Below the pieces are notes generated by a model. It saw only the letters and a list, made by a program, of their open reading frames with translations, searched no databases and was not told the DNA's origin. A DNA stretch of 55,876 nucleotides from Rhodobacter sp. (GTDB lineage: Bacteria; Pseudomonadota; Alphaproteobacteria; Rhodobacterales; Rhodobacteraceae): the NCBI GenBank assembly GCA_030066215.1, contig JASJCA010000011.1, positions 1-55,876 of the forward strand, read 5' to 3'. The stretch's first letter is position 1; the number at the start of each line of letters is the position of its first letter. The translations under genes and the position numbers were made by a program. This document shows positions 8,492 through 16,195 of this stretch, in pieces.

Positions 8492-10177
8492 TTGGCGAAT
8501 ACATCCATGGAGGAGTTCGAAGCCCTCCTGAACGAAAGCTTCGAAATCGACACGCCGTCCGAAGGCAGCGTTGTCAAAGGCAAAGTCATCGCGGTCGAAG
8601 CGGGACAAGCCATCATCGATGTCGGCTACAAAATGGAAGGCCGCGTCGAGCTCAAGGAATTTGCGGAACCGGGCGAGGCGCCCAAGGTCGAGGTCGGCGA
8701 CGAGGTCGAGGTGTATCTCGACCGGGTCGAGAACGCCCGCGGCGAGGCCTCGATAAGCCGCGATAAGGCGCGGCGCGAGGAAGCCTGGGACCGCCTGGAA
8801 AAGGCCTATGCCGACGAAAACCGCGTCGAGGGCGCGATCTTCGGCCGGGTCAAGGGCGGCTTCACCGTCGATCTGGGCGGCGCCGTGGCATTCTTGCCGG
8901 GCAGCCAGGTCGACGTACGCCCCGTGCGCGATGCCGGGCCTTTGATGGGTCTGAAACAGCCGTTCCAGATCCTAAAGATGGACCGCCGCCGCGGCAACAT
9001 TGTGGTCTCACGCCGGGCGATCCTGGAGGAAAGCCGCGCCGAGCAGCGCGCCGAGGTGATCGGCAATCTGTCGGAAGGCCAGGCCGTGGACGGCGTGGTC
9101 AAGAACATCACCGAATACGGCGCCTTCGTCGATCTCGGCGGGGTCGACGGCTTGCTGCATGTCACCGACATGGCATGGCGGCGGGTCAACCACCCGTCTG
9201 AGATCCTGTCGATCGGCGAGACCGTCAAGGTCCAGGTGATCAAGATCAACAAGGAAACCCACCGCATCAGTCTGGGTATGAAGCAGCTGCAGGACGATCC
9301 CTGGGATACCGTGGCGCAGAAATACCCGCTGGAATCGGTTCATACTGGCCGGGTCACCAACATCACCGACTACGGCGCCTTCGTGGAGCTGGAGCCGGGG
9401 GTCGAGGGGCTTGTGCACGTCTCCGAGATGTCCTGGACCAAGAAGAACGTGCATCCCGGCAAGATCGTGTCGACCTCTCAGGAGGTCGAGGTGATGGTGC
9501 TGGAGATCGACGAGGCCAAGCGGCGGGTGTCGCTGGGGCTGAAACAGACCATGCGCAACCCCTGGGAGGTTTTCGCCGAACAATATCCGGCCGGTACCGA
9601 GGTCGAGGGCGAGGTCAAGAACATCACCGAATTCGGTCTGTTCATCGGGCTCGACAACGACATCGACGGAATGGTGCACCTCAGCGACCTCAGCTGGGAC
9701 GAGCGCGGCGAGGATGCGATCCAGAACTACCGCAAGGGCGACGTGGTCAAGGCGGTCGTCACCGAGGTCGACACCGAGAAAGAGCGCATCTCGCTCAGCG
9801 TCAAGGCCCTGGGCGGCGATCCCTTCGCCGAGGCGGTCGACGGCATCAAGCGCGGCTCGATCATCACCGTTGCGGTCACCGCGATCGAGGATGGCGGCAT
9901 CGAGGTCGAGCATGAGGGGATGAAGTCCTTCATCCGCCGCTCGGACCTTTCCCGCGACCGTGCCGAGCAGCGGCCCGAACGCTTCCAAGTCGGCGACAAG
10001 GTCGATGTGCGTGTCACCAATGTCGACCAGAAGACCCGGCGCCTGGGCCTGTCGATCAAGGCCCGCGAGATCGCCGAGGAAAAGGAAGCGGTCGAACAGT
10101 ACGGCTCGTCCGATTCCGGTGCCTCGCTGGGCGATATTCTGGGCGCGGCTCTGAAGGGCGGCGACGACGACAAATAG
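8492..10177 (+). CDS. rpsA: 30S ribosomal protein S1
   Basis: The 561-residue protein carries six S1 (OB-fold) RNA-binding repeats, for example VKNITEYGAFVDLGGVDGLLHVTDM, VTNITDYGAFVELEPGVEGLVHVSEM and VKNITEFGLFIGLDNDIDGMVHLSDL. S1 docks mRNAs with structured or weak leaders on the 30S subunit. TTG 8492 (MANTSMEEFEALLNESFE) is chosen because GAAGGA lies ten bases upstream and alphaproteobacterial S1 proteins usually have a few residues before SMEEFEALL; ATG 8507 is the alternative but would be 25 bases from that site. The gene has its own leader and a strong terminator. Confidence 0.97.
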   Translation: MANTSMEEFEALLNESFEIDTPSEGSVVKGKVIAVEAGQAIIDVGYKMEGRVELKEFAEPGEAPKVEVGDEVEVYLDRVENARGEASISRDKARREEAWDRLEKAYADENRVEGAIFGRVKGGFTVDLGGAVAFLPGSQVDVRPVRDAGPLMGLKQPFQILKMDRRRGNIVVSRRAILEESRAEQRAEVIGNLSEGQAVDGVVKNITEYGAFVDLGGVDGLLHVTDMAWRRVNHPSEILSIGETVKVQVIKINKETHRISLGMKQLQDDPWDTVAQKYPLESVHTGRVTNITDYGAFVELEPGVEGLVHVSEMSWTKKNVHPGKIVSTSQEVEVMVLEIDEAKRRVSLGLKQTMRNPWEVFAEQYPAGTEVEGEVKNITEFGLFIGLDNDIDGMVHLSDLSWDERGEDAIQNYRKGDVVKAVVTEVDTEKERISLSVKALGGDPFAEAVDGIKRGSIITVAVTAIEDGGIEVEHEGMKSFIRRSDLSRDRAEQRPERFQVGDKVDVRVTNVDQKTRRLGLSIKAREIAEEKEAVEQYGSSDSGASLGDILGAALKGGDDDK

Positions 10178-10205
10178 GCGGGCGGCCAACACCGAAAGCC
10201 AGAAG

Positions 10206-10233
10206 ACGGCCCCGAGTCAGGGGCCGTTTTTGT
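10206..10233 (+). terminator. rpsA intrinsic terminator
   Basis: ACGGCCCC (10206-10213), loop GAGTCA, GGGGCCGT (10220-10227) and TTTTTGT, starting 29 bases after the rpsA stop. A perfect 8-bp GC stem with a T run. Beyond it, the gap to ihfB holds only a possible -10 (TATAGT near 10397). Confidence 0.9.
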
Positions 10234-10465
10234 CTTGCGAATCATGCCCTGGTTGTTGCCCGTCGCAGTGGCGAAATCTTCGCCGCCTTTCGCTCTGACG
10301 ATACGTCAACGCCGCATTCAGCAAAAAAAATCAGCGGTTTAGCGCGATAATCCCGATTTCCCGCGCGGCAATCGGTTCCGCCGCAATTCAAAACCTCCTA
10401 TAGTCCCTCGACAAAAGAGCCGCTGCCAGCGGGCCGAGTTGCGTTCGAACAGGGGGATACGGACC

Positions 10466-10747
10466 ATGATCCGCTCGGAATTGATCCAAAAGATCGCCGA
10501 CGAAAATCCGCATTTGTTTCAGCGGGATGTCGAACGGATCGTCAACACCATCTTCGAAGAGATCATCGAGGCGATGGCGCGCGGCGACCGGGTGGAGTTG
10601 CGCGGATTTGGCGCGTTTTCGGTGAAGAAGCGCGATGCCAGGGTGGGACGAAACCCGCGCACAGGCGAATCCGTCGACGTCGAAGAGAAACACGTGCCGT
10701 TCTTCAAGACCGGAAAGCTGTTGCGCGACCGCTTGAACGGGAACTGA
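10466..10747 (+). CDS. ihfB: Integration host factor subunit beta
   Basis: 93 residues, the normal length for IHF-beta/HU proteins. It begins [26 protein letters not shown] and has the DNA-binding arm signature [23 protein letters not shown] at about 47-69, including the Pro that intercalates between bases. With IhfA (not in this window) it bends DNA by a large angle and assists recombination, replication and promoter architecture. AGGGGGA upstream supports ATG 10466. The rpsA-ihfB neighbourhood is conserved in many proteobacteria. Confidence 0.96.
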   Translation: MIRSELIQKIADENPHLFQRDVERIVNTIFEEIIEAMARGDRVELRGFGAFSVKKRDARVGRNPRTGESVDVEEKHVPFFKTGKLLRDRLNGN

Positions 10748-10759
10748 GGCCCAAACCAC

Positions 10760-11110
10760 ATGCGCTACATCCGCTACGCGATCCTTGCCGCCATCGCGAT
10801 TGTTTTGGTGACGGTGGCGATGGCCAATCGCGGGCCGGCGACGCTGAACCTGCTTCCGGCGGAGGTCGGTGCCCTGATGGGCTATGAGGCGAGCGTGACG
10901 CTGCCGCTTTTCATCGTGATCTTCCTGGGCGTGATCGCCGGCATCCTCTTGGGCTTTTTCTGGGAGTGGATGCGCGAGCACAAGCACCGCGCCGACGCTG
11001 CGACCCAGCGGCGCGAGAAGGAACGGCTGGCGCGCGAGGTCGAGAAGATGAAGACCGTCAGCGCCGAGTCCGGCGACGACGTTCTGGCGCTGTTGGACAA
11101 GGCGCAATAG
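10760..11110 (+). CDS. LapA-domain (DUF1049) inner-membrane protein
   Basis: A 116-residue protein with two membrane helices (about 4-21 and 47-68) and a charged C-terminal coiled-coil-like tail (EWMREHKHRADAATQRREKERLAREVEKMK). This is the pattern of LapA/YciS proteins, which in E. coli work with LapB in lipopolysaccharide assembly. No lapB follows here, so the role is inferred from domain likeness. It starts 12 bases after ihfB and is followed by trpF nine bases later, suggesting one ihfB-lapA-trpF transcript. Confidence 0.85.
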   Translation: MRYIRYAILAAIAIVLVTVAMANRGPATLNLLPAEVGALMGYEASVTLPLFIVIFLGVIAGILLGFFWEWMREHKHRADAATQRREKERLAREVEKMKTVSAESGDDVLALLDKAQ

Positions 11111-11119
11111 GCGCGGGCC

Positions 11120-11761
11120 ATGGCCGCCGAGATCCGGGTGAAGATCTGCGGGCTGCGTACGGCCGAGACGGTCGCGGCCGCGGTGCACGCCGGCGCGGCC
11201 TATCTGGGCTTCAACTTCTTTGCCCCGTCGCCGCGCGCCGTGACGGCCGCGAAGGCAGCGGCGTTGGCGGTCGAAGTGCCGGTAGCCGTGGTCAAGGTGG
11301 GGCTGATCGTGGATTTCGACAATGCGGCGCTGGAGGCGCTTCTGGCCGCGGTGCCGCTCGACATGCTGCAGCTTCACGGTGCGGAAAGCCCTGACCGTGT
11401 GGCCGAAGTCAAGGCGCGCAGCGGCCTGCCGGTGATGAAGGCGGTCGGCGTCGCCGGGCCGGACGATCTTGCCGCGCTCGACGCCTATGGCCGCGTCGCC
11501 GACCAGATACTAGTCGATGCCAAGCCGCCCAAAGGGTCGGATGTGCCAGGCGGCCACGGCGTGCCGTTCGACTGGCGCCTAATCGCCGGGCGGCGCTGGC
11601 CAGTGCCGTGGATGCTGGCCGGCGGGCTGACGGCCGCGAACGTGGCCGAGGCGGTGCGGCTGACAGGCGCGCGGCAGGTCGACGTCGCCTCAGGCGTGGA
11701 ATCCGCGCCGGGGGTGAAGGACGCGGGCCTGATCGGCGCGTTCCTGGACGCGGTGGCGTGA
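11120..11761 (+). CDS. trpF: Phosphoribosylanthranilate isomerase
   Basis: Tryptophan biosynthesis: Amadori rearrangement of N-(5'-phosphoribosyl)anthranilate to CdRP. The 213-residue TIM-barrel protein has VKICGLRT with the catalytic Cys10, LQLHGAE, and ILVDAKPPKGSD with the catalytic Asp133, followed by a phosphate-binding AGGLTAANV and DVASGVE. Its stop overlaps the GTG start of the acetyltransferase gene by four bases. trpB follows about 0.9 kb downstream after two small genes; trpA is not in the window. Confidence 0.95.
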   Translation: MAAEIRVKICGLRTAETVAAAVHAGAAYLGFNFFAPSPRAVTAAKAAALAVEVPVAVVKVGLIVDFDNAALEALLAAVPLDMLQLHGAESPDRVAEVKARSGLPVMKAVGVAGPDDLAALDAYGRVADQILVDAKPPKGSDVPGGHGVPFDWRLIAGRRWPVPWMLAGGLTAANVAEAVRLTGARQVDVASGVESAPGVKDAGLIGAFLDAVA

Positions 11762-12213
11762 GCGTCGTCTTCCGTGCCGCGCGCCGGCCGGACGTCGCGG
11801 CAGTCGTGGCGCTTTTGACCGACGACGCGCTTGGGGCGCGGCGGGAGGGCGAGGCGCTCGAGGTCTACCTGGCCGCATTCGAGGCCATGCAGGCGGAGGG
11901 GTCGAACGACCTGATCGTGGGCGAACTGGAGGGGCGCATCGTCGCGACCTACCAGATCACCTTCATCCGCGGGCTGTCGCTGCGCGCCAGCCGCCGGGCC
12001 AATATCGAAAGCGTGCGCGTCGCCTCTGACCTGCGCGGCCGTGGCATCGGCCAAGCGCTGATCGCCGACGCCGAGACCCGCGCCCGCGCGGCGGGCTGCA
12101 CGCTGATGCAGTTGGCGATGAACGCCACCCGCAGCGACGCCCGCCGTTTCTATGAACGCGAGGGCTTTGAGGCCAGCCACCTGGGCTTCAAGAAACCGCT
12201 GCAACCGGATTAA
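11758..12213 (+). CDS. GNAT-family N-acetyltransferase
   Basis: A 151-residue protein with the GNAT acetyl-CoA site IESVRVASDLRGRGIGQALIADAETRARAAGC (RGxGxG/A core at about residues 92-97) and the C-terminal FYEREGFEASHLGFKK. The acetyl acceptor is unknown. GTG 11758 is chosen because it overlaps the trpF stop (GTGA), and upstream in-frame sequence is only the shadow of trpF. It is cotranscribed with trpF, but there is no reason to assign it to tryptophan synthesis. Confidence 0.88.
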   Translation: MSVVFRAARRPDVAAVVALLTDDALGARREGEALEVYLAAFEAMQAEGSNDLIVGELEGRIVATYQITFIRGLSLRASRRANIESVRVASDLRGRGIGQALIADAETRARAAGCTLMQLAMNATRSDARRFYEREGFEASHLGFKKPLQPD

Positions 12214-12247
12214 CCGCCTGGTAACCGCAACACGGCCAAATACGACC

Positions 12248-12478
12248 ATGGGCACTATGCCGGAACATCTGACGGCGGAGGTCTGGCTGGCACAGGTCTT
12301 CGGCTCCGCCGAGGCACGCAAGGGCGGCGTTGTGAAGCGGCAGGTGCGCGATGTCGAGCGGCTGGTCGGGCGGCGCGCGTTTGCCGAGGAGGTGCGGCGC
12401 CGCGGGTTTCAGGCCGTCGAGAACGGGCGCCATTTCGTGGTGTTCTGCAACGGGCATCCGATTCGGCCCGTGATCTGA
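12248..12478 (+). CDS. Small conserved protein in the trpF-trpB interval
   Basis: 76 residues, [20 protein letters not shown] followed by [17 protein letters not shown] and [18 protein letters not shown]. Similar small proteins lie between trpF and trpB in related genomes and, as I recall, are sometimes named phosphoribosylanthranilate isomerase from context; this sequence has no TIM-barrel features and is too short to be one. The start may be 12248 or the ATG at 12257; no strong ribosome site separates them. Function unknown. Confidence 0.7.
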   Translation: MGTMPEHLTAEVWLAQVFGSAEARKGGVVKRQVRDVERLVGRRAFAEEVRRRGFQAVENGRHFVVFCNGHPIRPVI

Positions 12479-12483
12479 GCGGG

Positions 12484-12578
12484 CAAGGGCCTTCGAAGGC
12501 CCTTGGGGCAGGCCGCTTCGAAGCGGCTTGAAGACGCGGTTTCGAAACCGCGTCAAAAAGGCGTTTCGAAACGCCTTT
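12484..12578. repeat. Array of four TTCGAA-centred palindromes
   Basis: Four palindromes: 12484-12505 (core AAGGGCCTTCGAAGGCCCTT), 12512-12527 (GCCGCTTCGAAGCGGC), 12533-12554 (core CGCGGTTTCGAAACCGCG) and 12557-12578 (core AAGGCGTTTCGAAACGCC). All are perfect and share TTCGAA at the centre. They begin six bases after the small gene and end 58 bases before trpB, so they would be in the trpB leader. A related array lies at 22854-22922, where one unit has the same core. Confidence 0.85.
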
Positions 12579-12635
12579 CGCTTGTTCGGAGCGGTGTCGC
12601 GCATTATCCCTACCCGGCGCACAGGGAGACATGCG

Positions 12636-13886
12636 ATGCCCGAAGATCTGATCAACTCGTACCGGACCGGGCCCGACGAGAACGGCCGCTTCGGCATGTT
12701 CGGCGGGCGGTTCGTGTCCGAGACGCTGATGCCGCTGATTCTCGACCTCGAGGCCCAGTACGAGCACGCCAAGACCGACCAGAGCTTCTGGGACGAGATG
12801 AACGATCTCTGGACCCATTACGTCGGCCGGCCCAGCCCGCTCTATTTCGCCGAGCGCCTTACCGAGCGGCTCGGCGGCGCCAAGGTCTACATGAAGCGCG
12901 ACGAGCTCAACCACACCGGCGCGCACAAGATCAACAACGTCCTGGGCCAGATCATCCTCGCCCGCCGCATGGGCAAGACCCGGATCATCGCCGAGACCGG
13001 CGCAGGCCAGCACGGTGTCGCCACCGCCACCGTCTGCGCCAAGTTCGGGCTGAAATGCGTCGTCTACATGGGCGAGCACGATGTCGAGCGGCAATCGCCC
13101 AACGTGTTCCGGATGCGGCTGCTCGGCGCCGAGGTGATCCCGGTGACGAGCGGTAGAGGCACGTTGAAGGACGCGATGAACGACGCGTTGCGCGACTGGG
13201 TGACCAACGTGCGCGACACCTTCTACTGCATCGGCACCGTGGCCGGCCCGCACCCCTATCCTGCCATGGTGCGGGATTTCCAGTCGATCATCGGCACCGA
13301 GGCCAAGGCGCAGATGCTTGAGGCCGAGGGCCGGCTGCCCGACACGCTGATCGCTGCGATCGGCGGCGGCTCGAACGCGATGGGCCTGTTCTACCCGTTC
13401 CTCGACGACCCCGACGTCGCGATCATCGGCGTCGAGGCCGGCGGCAAGGGCGTGAATGCGAAGATGGAGCATTGCGCCTCGTTAACCGGCGGCCGGCCCG
13501 GCGTGCTGCACGGCAACCGCACCTATCTTTTGCAGGACGACGACGGGCAGATTCTCGAGGGCTTTTCGATCTCGGCGGGGCTCGATTACCCGGGCATCGG
13601 GCCCGAGCATTCCTGGCTGCATGACACCGGCCGCGCCGAGTATGTGGCAATCACCGACCAAGAGGCGCTGGCGGCGTTCCAACTGTGCTGCGAGACCGAG
13701 GGCATCATCCCCGCTCTCGAACCCTCGCACGCCCTGGCCCATGTGATGAAGATCGCGCCGGATCTGCCGAAGAACCACATCATCTGCATGAACATGTGCG
13801 GCCGCGGCGACAAGGACATCTTCACCGTGGCCCGGCATCTGGGCTTCGACATGGGCGGGCCCGAGGGCCGCGACGCCTCGGGCTGA
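12636..13886 (+). CDS. trpB: Tryptophan synthase beta chain
   Basis: PLP enzyme joining indole and serine to make tryptophan, normally in an alpha2-beta2 complex. The 416-residue protein has [15 protein letters not shown] with the PLP Lys98, [21 protein letters not shown] for cofactor phosphate, and CGRGDKD near the C-terminus. ATG 12636 is preceded by CAGGGAG; the open frame upstream translates the palindrome array and is not coding. No trpA follows directly, which is unusual, since trpB-trpA is the common order. Confidence 0.96.
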   Translation: MPEDLINSYRTGPDENGRFGMFGGRFVSETLMPLILDLEAQYEHAKTDQSFWDEMNDLWTHYVGRPSPLYFAERLTERLGGAKVYMKRDELNHTGAHKINNVLGQIILARRMGKTRIIAETGAGQHGVATATVCAKFGLKCVVYMGEHDVERQSPNVFRMRLLGAEVIPVTSGRGTLKDAMNDALRDWVTNVRDTFYCIGTVAGPHPYPAMVRDFQSIIGTEAKAQMLEAEGRLPDTLIAAIGGGSNAMGLFYPFLDDPDVAIIGVEAGGKGVNAKMEHCASLTGGRPGVLHGNRTYLLQDDDGQILEGFSISAGLDYPGIGPEHSWLHDTGRAEYVAITDQEALAAFQLCCETEGIIPALEPSHALAHVMKIAPDLPKNHIICMNMCGRGDKDIFTVARHLGFDMGGPEGRDASG

Positions 13887-14248
13887 TCCGGCCCCGGGCG
13901 CGTCACATCGGAGTGACCTAACCGTCCCGCCACAAACGCGGCATTGGGCCGAGCGGTGAATACGCGTGCCCGTTCAGATTGGAAACGGACCGAATGACAC
14001 GTCCAATCCAACTGAATTCGCCATTCCGCCCGAACGCATTTGCTGGCGCAGAGCCTGCGTCGGGCCGCGCGGTGCACGCCCAAGGCCATTCAGATTGGAC
14101 TTGGCCCTAAACCTAGGTTTAGCGGCGTCCAACCGGCGTTTGGGCCGGGGCGGATAAACCGCTGCCCGATGGCCGGCGGCGGGTGCCGCGGGGCAGGTCT
14201 GTGGCACCGGGCCGCGCATGGGGCGTGGCCGGACCAGGAGACAGACCC
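13887..14248. other. Gene-free stretch upstream of the acidic-protein operon
   Basis: A 362-bp gap with two copies of TTCAGATTGGA (13973-13983 and 14090-14100), a perfect 16-bp palindrome at 14107-14122 and several GC-rich inverted repeats nearer the gene. No open frame here has a ribosome site. It probably carries the promoter and operator of the following operon. Confidence 0.5.
14107..14122. promoter_or_regulatory. Perfect palindrome CTAAACCTAGGTTTAG
   Basis: A 16-bp perfect dyad 127 bases upstream of the first acidic-protein gene, in an otherwise GC-rich gap. Size and symmetry suit a dimeric regulator; the LuxR-type protein of the same operon is one candidate. Binding is inference. Confidence 0.4.
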
Positions 14249-14776
14249 ATGATCAAGACCACCCTTGCCGCCACCGTCACCACCGCGCTTTTGGGCAGCA
14301 CCGCCATGGCCGGCCCGATCGAAAGTATCGTCGAGCAGTTCCAATCCTACGGCTATGCCCGCGTCGAGATTTCCCAGGAGGGCGATCTTGTCGTGATCGA
14401 AGGCGTCCGCGACGACATCGAGCGCGAGATCGTGTTCGACACCGCCAGCAACACCATCCTGTCCGACGAAACCTCGCCCTATGAGGGCGACGAGGAAGAC
14501 GACGACGAGGAAGACGACGACGAGGAGGAGGACGAAGAGGACGACGACGAAGAAGACGATGACGACGACGAGGAGGATGATGACGACGAGGAGGACGAGG
14601 AAGACGAGGAGGACGAAGACGAGAGTGACGAGAGTGACGAGGGCGACGAAGAGAGCGACGAGAGCGAGGACGACAGCGAAGACGACGAGGAAGACGACGA
14701 CGGCGAGGACGACGGTGGCGAGGATGACGACGAAGGCGACGAAGAAGATGACGAGGAGGACGGCGAAGACGGCTGA
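14249..14776 (+). CDS. Secreted PepSY-like protein with extreme Asp/Glu tail (paralogue 1)
   Basis: 175 residues. MIKTTLAATVTTALLGSTAMA is a signal peptide with an AMA cleavage site. Residues about 22-70 (IESIVEQFQSYGYARVEISQ ... REIVFDTASNTIL) form a short alpha/beta module resembling PepSY domains. From about residue 78 to the end, the chain is almost only Asp, Glu, Ser and Gly, coded by a degenerate GAC/GAG/GAA run. The mature protein would be extremely acidic and exported. Metal or cation binding is plausible but unproven. CAGGAG lies upstream of the start. It is the first gene of a three-gene operon with a paralogue and a membrane regulator. Confidence 0.8.
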   Translation: MIKTTLAATVTTALLGSTAMAGPIESIVEQFQSYGYARVEISQEGDLVVIEGVRDDIEREIVFDTASNTILSDETSPYEGDEEDDDEEDDDEEEDEEDDDEEDDDDDEEDDDDEEDEEDEEDEDESDESDEGDEESDESEDDSEDDEEDDDGEDDGGEDDDEGDEEDDEEDGEDG

Positions 14777-14801
14777 GGCCTCGGCCAACTTGAGACGGCG
14801 T

Positions 14802-14822
14802 CCCCGGTCCGCTAGACCGGGG
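14802..14822 (+). other. Intercistronic hairpin between the acidic paralogues
   Basis: CCCCGGTC, loop CGCTA, GACCGGGG: a perfect 8-bp stem 21 bases before the second acidic gene, with no T run. It more likely affects mRNA stability or relative expression than termination. Confidence 0.5.
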
Positions 14823-14843
14823 GCGACCCTTTGGAGAGACGCC

Positions 14844-15281
14844 ATGCGACGCACCGCTTTGGCCACCGCGTTGTGCCTGTCGGCTCTGCCGGCCCTGGCG
14901 GCGGATGTCTCGAGCGCCTGGGTCGAGCAGCTCAAGCTCGACGGCTACGAGCGCATCTCCATCGGCCGCACCTGGCTGGGCCGCACCCGGATCGTAGCCG
15001 AAAAGGGCGAGATCGAGCGCGAGATCATCATCAACCGGCGCACCGGCGAAGTGCTGCGCGACTATTCGCGGCACGAGGACGGCTCGCTGCGCCTGCCGCT
15101 GGGCTTCGACGTCGATCTGGACGACGACGAGGACGACGAAGACCGGGACGATCAAGATGACGCCGGGGACGAGGAAGACGAAGAAGACGAAGACGAAGAA
15201 GACGAAGAGGACAGCGACGACGGCGGCGAAGAGGACGAAGAGGACGAAGACGACGAGGAAGACGAGGAAGACGATGACTGA
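14844..15281 (+). CDS. Secreted PepSY-like protein with Asp/Glu tail (paralogue 2)
   Basis: 145 residues. A signal peptide ends at ALPALAA; residues about 22-75 (VEQLKLDGYERISIGRTWLGRTR ... EREIIINRRTGEVLRDY) match paralogue 1 position for position (VEQ, GY-R--I, EREI, one T/N then L); the tail from about residue 91 is Asp/Glu with a few Gly, Ser and Arg. ATG 14844 follows GGAGAG at eight bases; the long upstream frame is a shadow of paralogue 1. The pair probably arose by duplication. Function unknown; an exported cation-binding or sensor-partner role is inference. Confidence 0.8.
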   Translation: MRRTALATALCLSALPALAADVSSAWVEQLKLDGYERISIGRTWLGRTRIVAEKGEIEREIIINRRTGEVLRDYSRHEDGSLRLPLGFDVDLDDDEDDEDRDDQDDAGDEEDEEDEDEEDEEDSDDGGEEDEEDEDDEEDEEDDD

Positions 15282-15302
15282 GCCGACGGCGGGGCGCGGC
15301 TG

Positions 15303-15833
15303 ATGCGGCTGTCAGTGTTGATTGGTGTCCTGGTGGTTCAGGCGGCCTGCACCCTGATCTTCGTCTGGGACCTGCTCAGCGGCTTTCTGGGCCTCCGCGC
15401 CTCGCCGATCAGCTGGCAAACCCGCGAATTGATGGAGATCGGCGCCGCGCTTGGTCTGCTGATCGGCCTAGGTCTCGGTACGCAGATGCTGCTAAGGGCG
15501 CATCGCCGGTCGAACCGCGCCGAGGCGCAGCTAAAGGTCGCCTCGGGCGCGTTCATGGAACTTCTGCAGGAGCGCTTCGACGACTGGGCGTTGACGCCGG
15601 CGGAACGCGACGTGGCGCTCTTTGCGCTGAAGGGCATGAGCCTGCAGGACATCGCCCGGCTGCGCGACACTTCCGAAGGCACGGTCAAGGCGCAGACCAA
15701 CGCGATCTACCGCAAGGCCGGGGTCAGCGGGCGGCCGCAACTGTTGTCGCTCTTCATCGACGATCTGATGGGCGAGGCGCTGGTGCCCGCGGTGGCGGAG
15801 GCGGACAAGCCTCAGGCGCGGTCGAGCGCGTAA
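15303..15833 (+). CDS. Membrane-anchored LuxR-type HTH regulator
   Basis: 176 residues. Two membrane helices (about 1-22 and 44-62) lie before a cytoplasmic LuxR/GerE-type HTH: LTPAERDVALFALKGMSLQDIARLRDTSEGTVKAQTNAIYRKAGVSGRPQLLSLFIDDL (about 97-156). No autoinducer or receiver domain is present, so any signal must come through the short membrane/periplasmic part. It starts 21 bases after the second acidic gene and is surely cotranscribed. A regulator that senses or controls the two exported acidic proteins is the natural reading, but is inferred. Its last 22 bases overlap the convergent DUF2237 gene. Confidence 0.85.
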   Translation: MRLSVLIGVLVVQAACTLIFVWDLLSGFLGLRASPISWQTRELMEIGAALGLLIGLGLGTQMLLRAHRRSNRAEAQLKVASGAFMELLQERFDDWALTPAERDVALFALKGMSLQDIARLRDTSEGTVKAQTNAIYRKAGVSGRPQLLSLFIDDLMGEALVPAVAEADKPQARSSA

Positions 15834-16195
15834 TGCTCCAGCACGTCGAGCGGCACGATCTGCAGTGCGCGCAGATGCGTCGCGGCCAGGTTGACCTTAG
15901 GCGCGCAGCCCTCGTCATGGGCCTGCAGAAAGCGGCTGGCGCAGAGGCACCAGCGATCGCCGGGCTTCAGCCCGGGAAAGCCGTAGGCCGGCATCGGCGT
16001 CGACAGGTCGTTGCCCACGTATTTCGAGAATGCCAGGAACTCGGCGGTCATGATCGCACAGACCGTGTGGCTGCCCTGGTCGGCGTCGCAGGTGTCGCAG
16101 GCGCCATTGCGGAAGAAGCCGGTCATCGGGTCGGACGAGCACGGCTCCAGCCGGTCGCCCAGGACGTTCAGCGAGGGATCCATCTTGACGCTCAT
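15812..16195 (-). CDS. DUF2237 family protein
   Basis: 127 residues with family wording: NVLGDRLEPCSSDPMTGFFRNGACDTC, DQGSHTVCAIMTAEFLAFSKYVGNDLSTP, FPGLKPGDRWCLCASRF and ALQIVPLDVLEHY. Conserved Cys residues (PCSS, CDTC, WCLC) suggest metal or redox chemistry, but no function is established. The gene overlaps the DUF2332 stop by four bases and is the last gene of the rplY-pth-DUF2332-DUF2237 run. Confidence 0.9.
   Translation of the reverse strand: MSVKMDPSLNVLGDRLEPCSSDPMTGFFRNGACDTCDADQGSHTVCAIMTAEFLAFSKYVGNDLSTPMPAYGFPGLKPGDRWCLCASRFLQAHDEGCAPKVNLAATHLRALQIVPLDVLEHYALDRA

Noticed and set aside
12205..12225. Second CtrA-like site (TTAA-N7-GTAAC)
   Set aside because: One mismatch in the second half, and it lies on the stop codon of the acetyltransferase gene; not better than chance.
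12484..12578. CRISPR-like array
   Set aside because: The units are individual palindromes with different arms and short irregular spacing, without a constant repeat or unique spacers.
12636..13886. A full trp operon around trpB
   Set aside because: trpF and trpB are present but trpA, trpC, trpD and trpE are not in the window; trpB is followed by the acidic operon.
14277..15155. Long minus-strand open frames (Val/Leu-rich and Arg/Pro-rich) opposite the acidic genes
   Set aside because: They are mirror translations of GAC/GAG/GAA codon runs; the real genes on the plus strand have signal peptides and ribosome sites.
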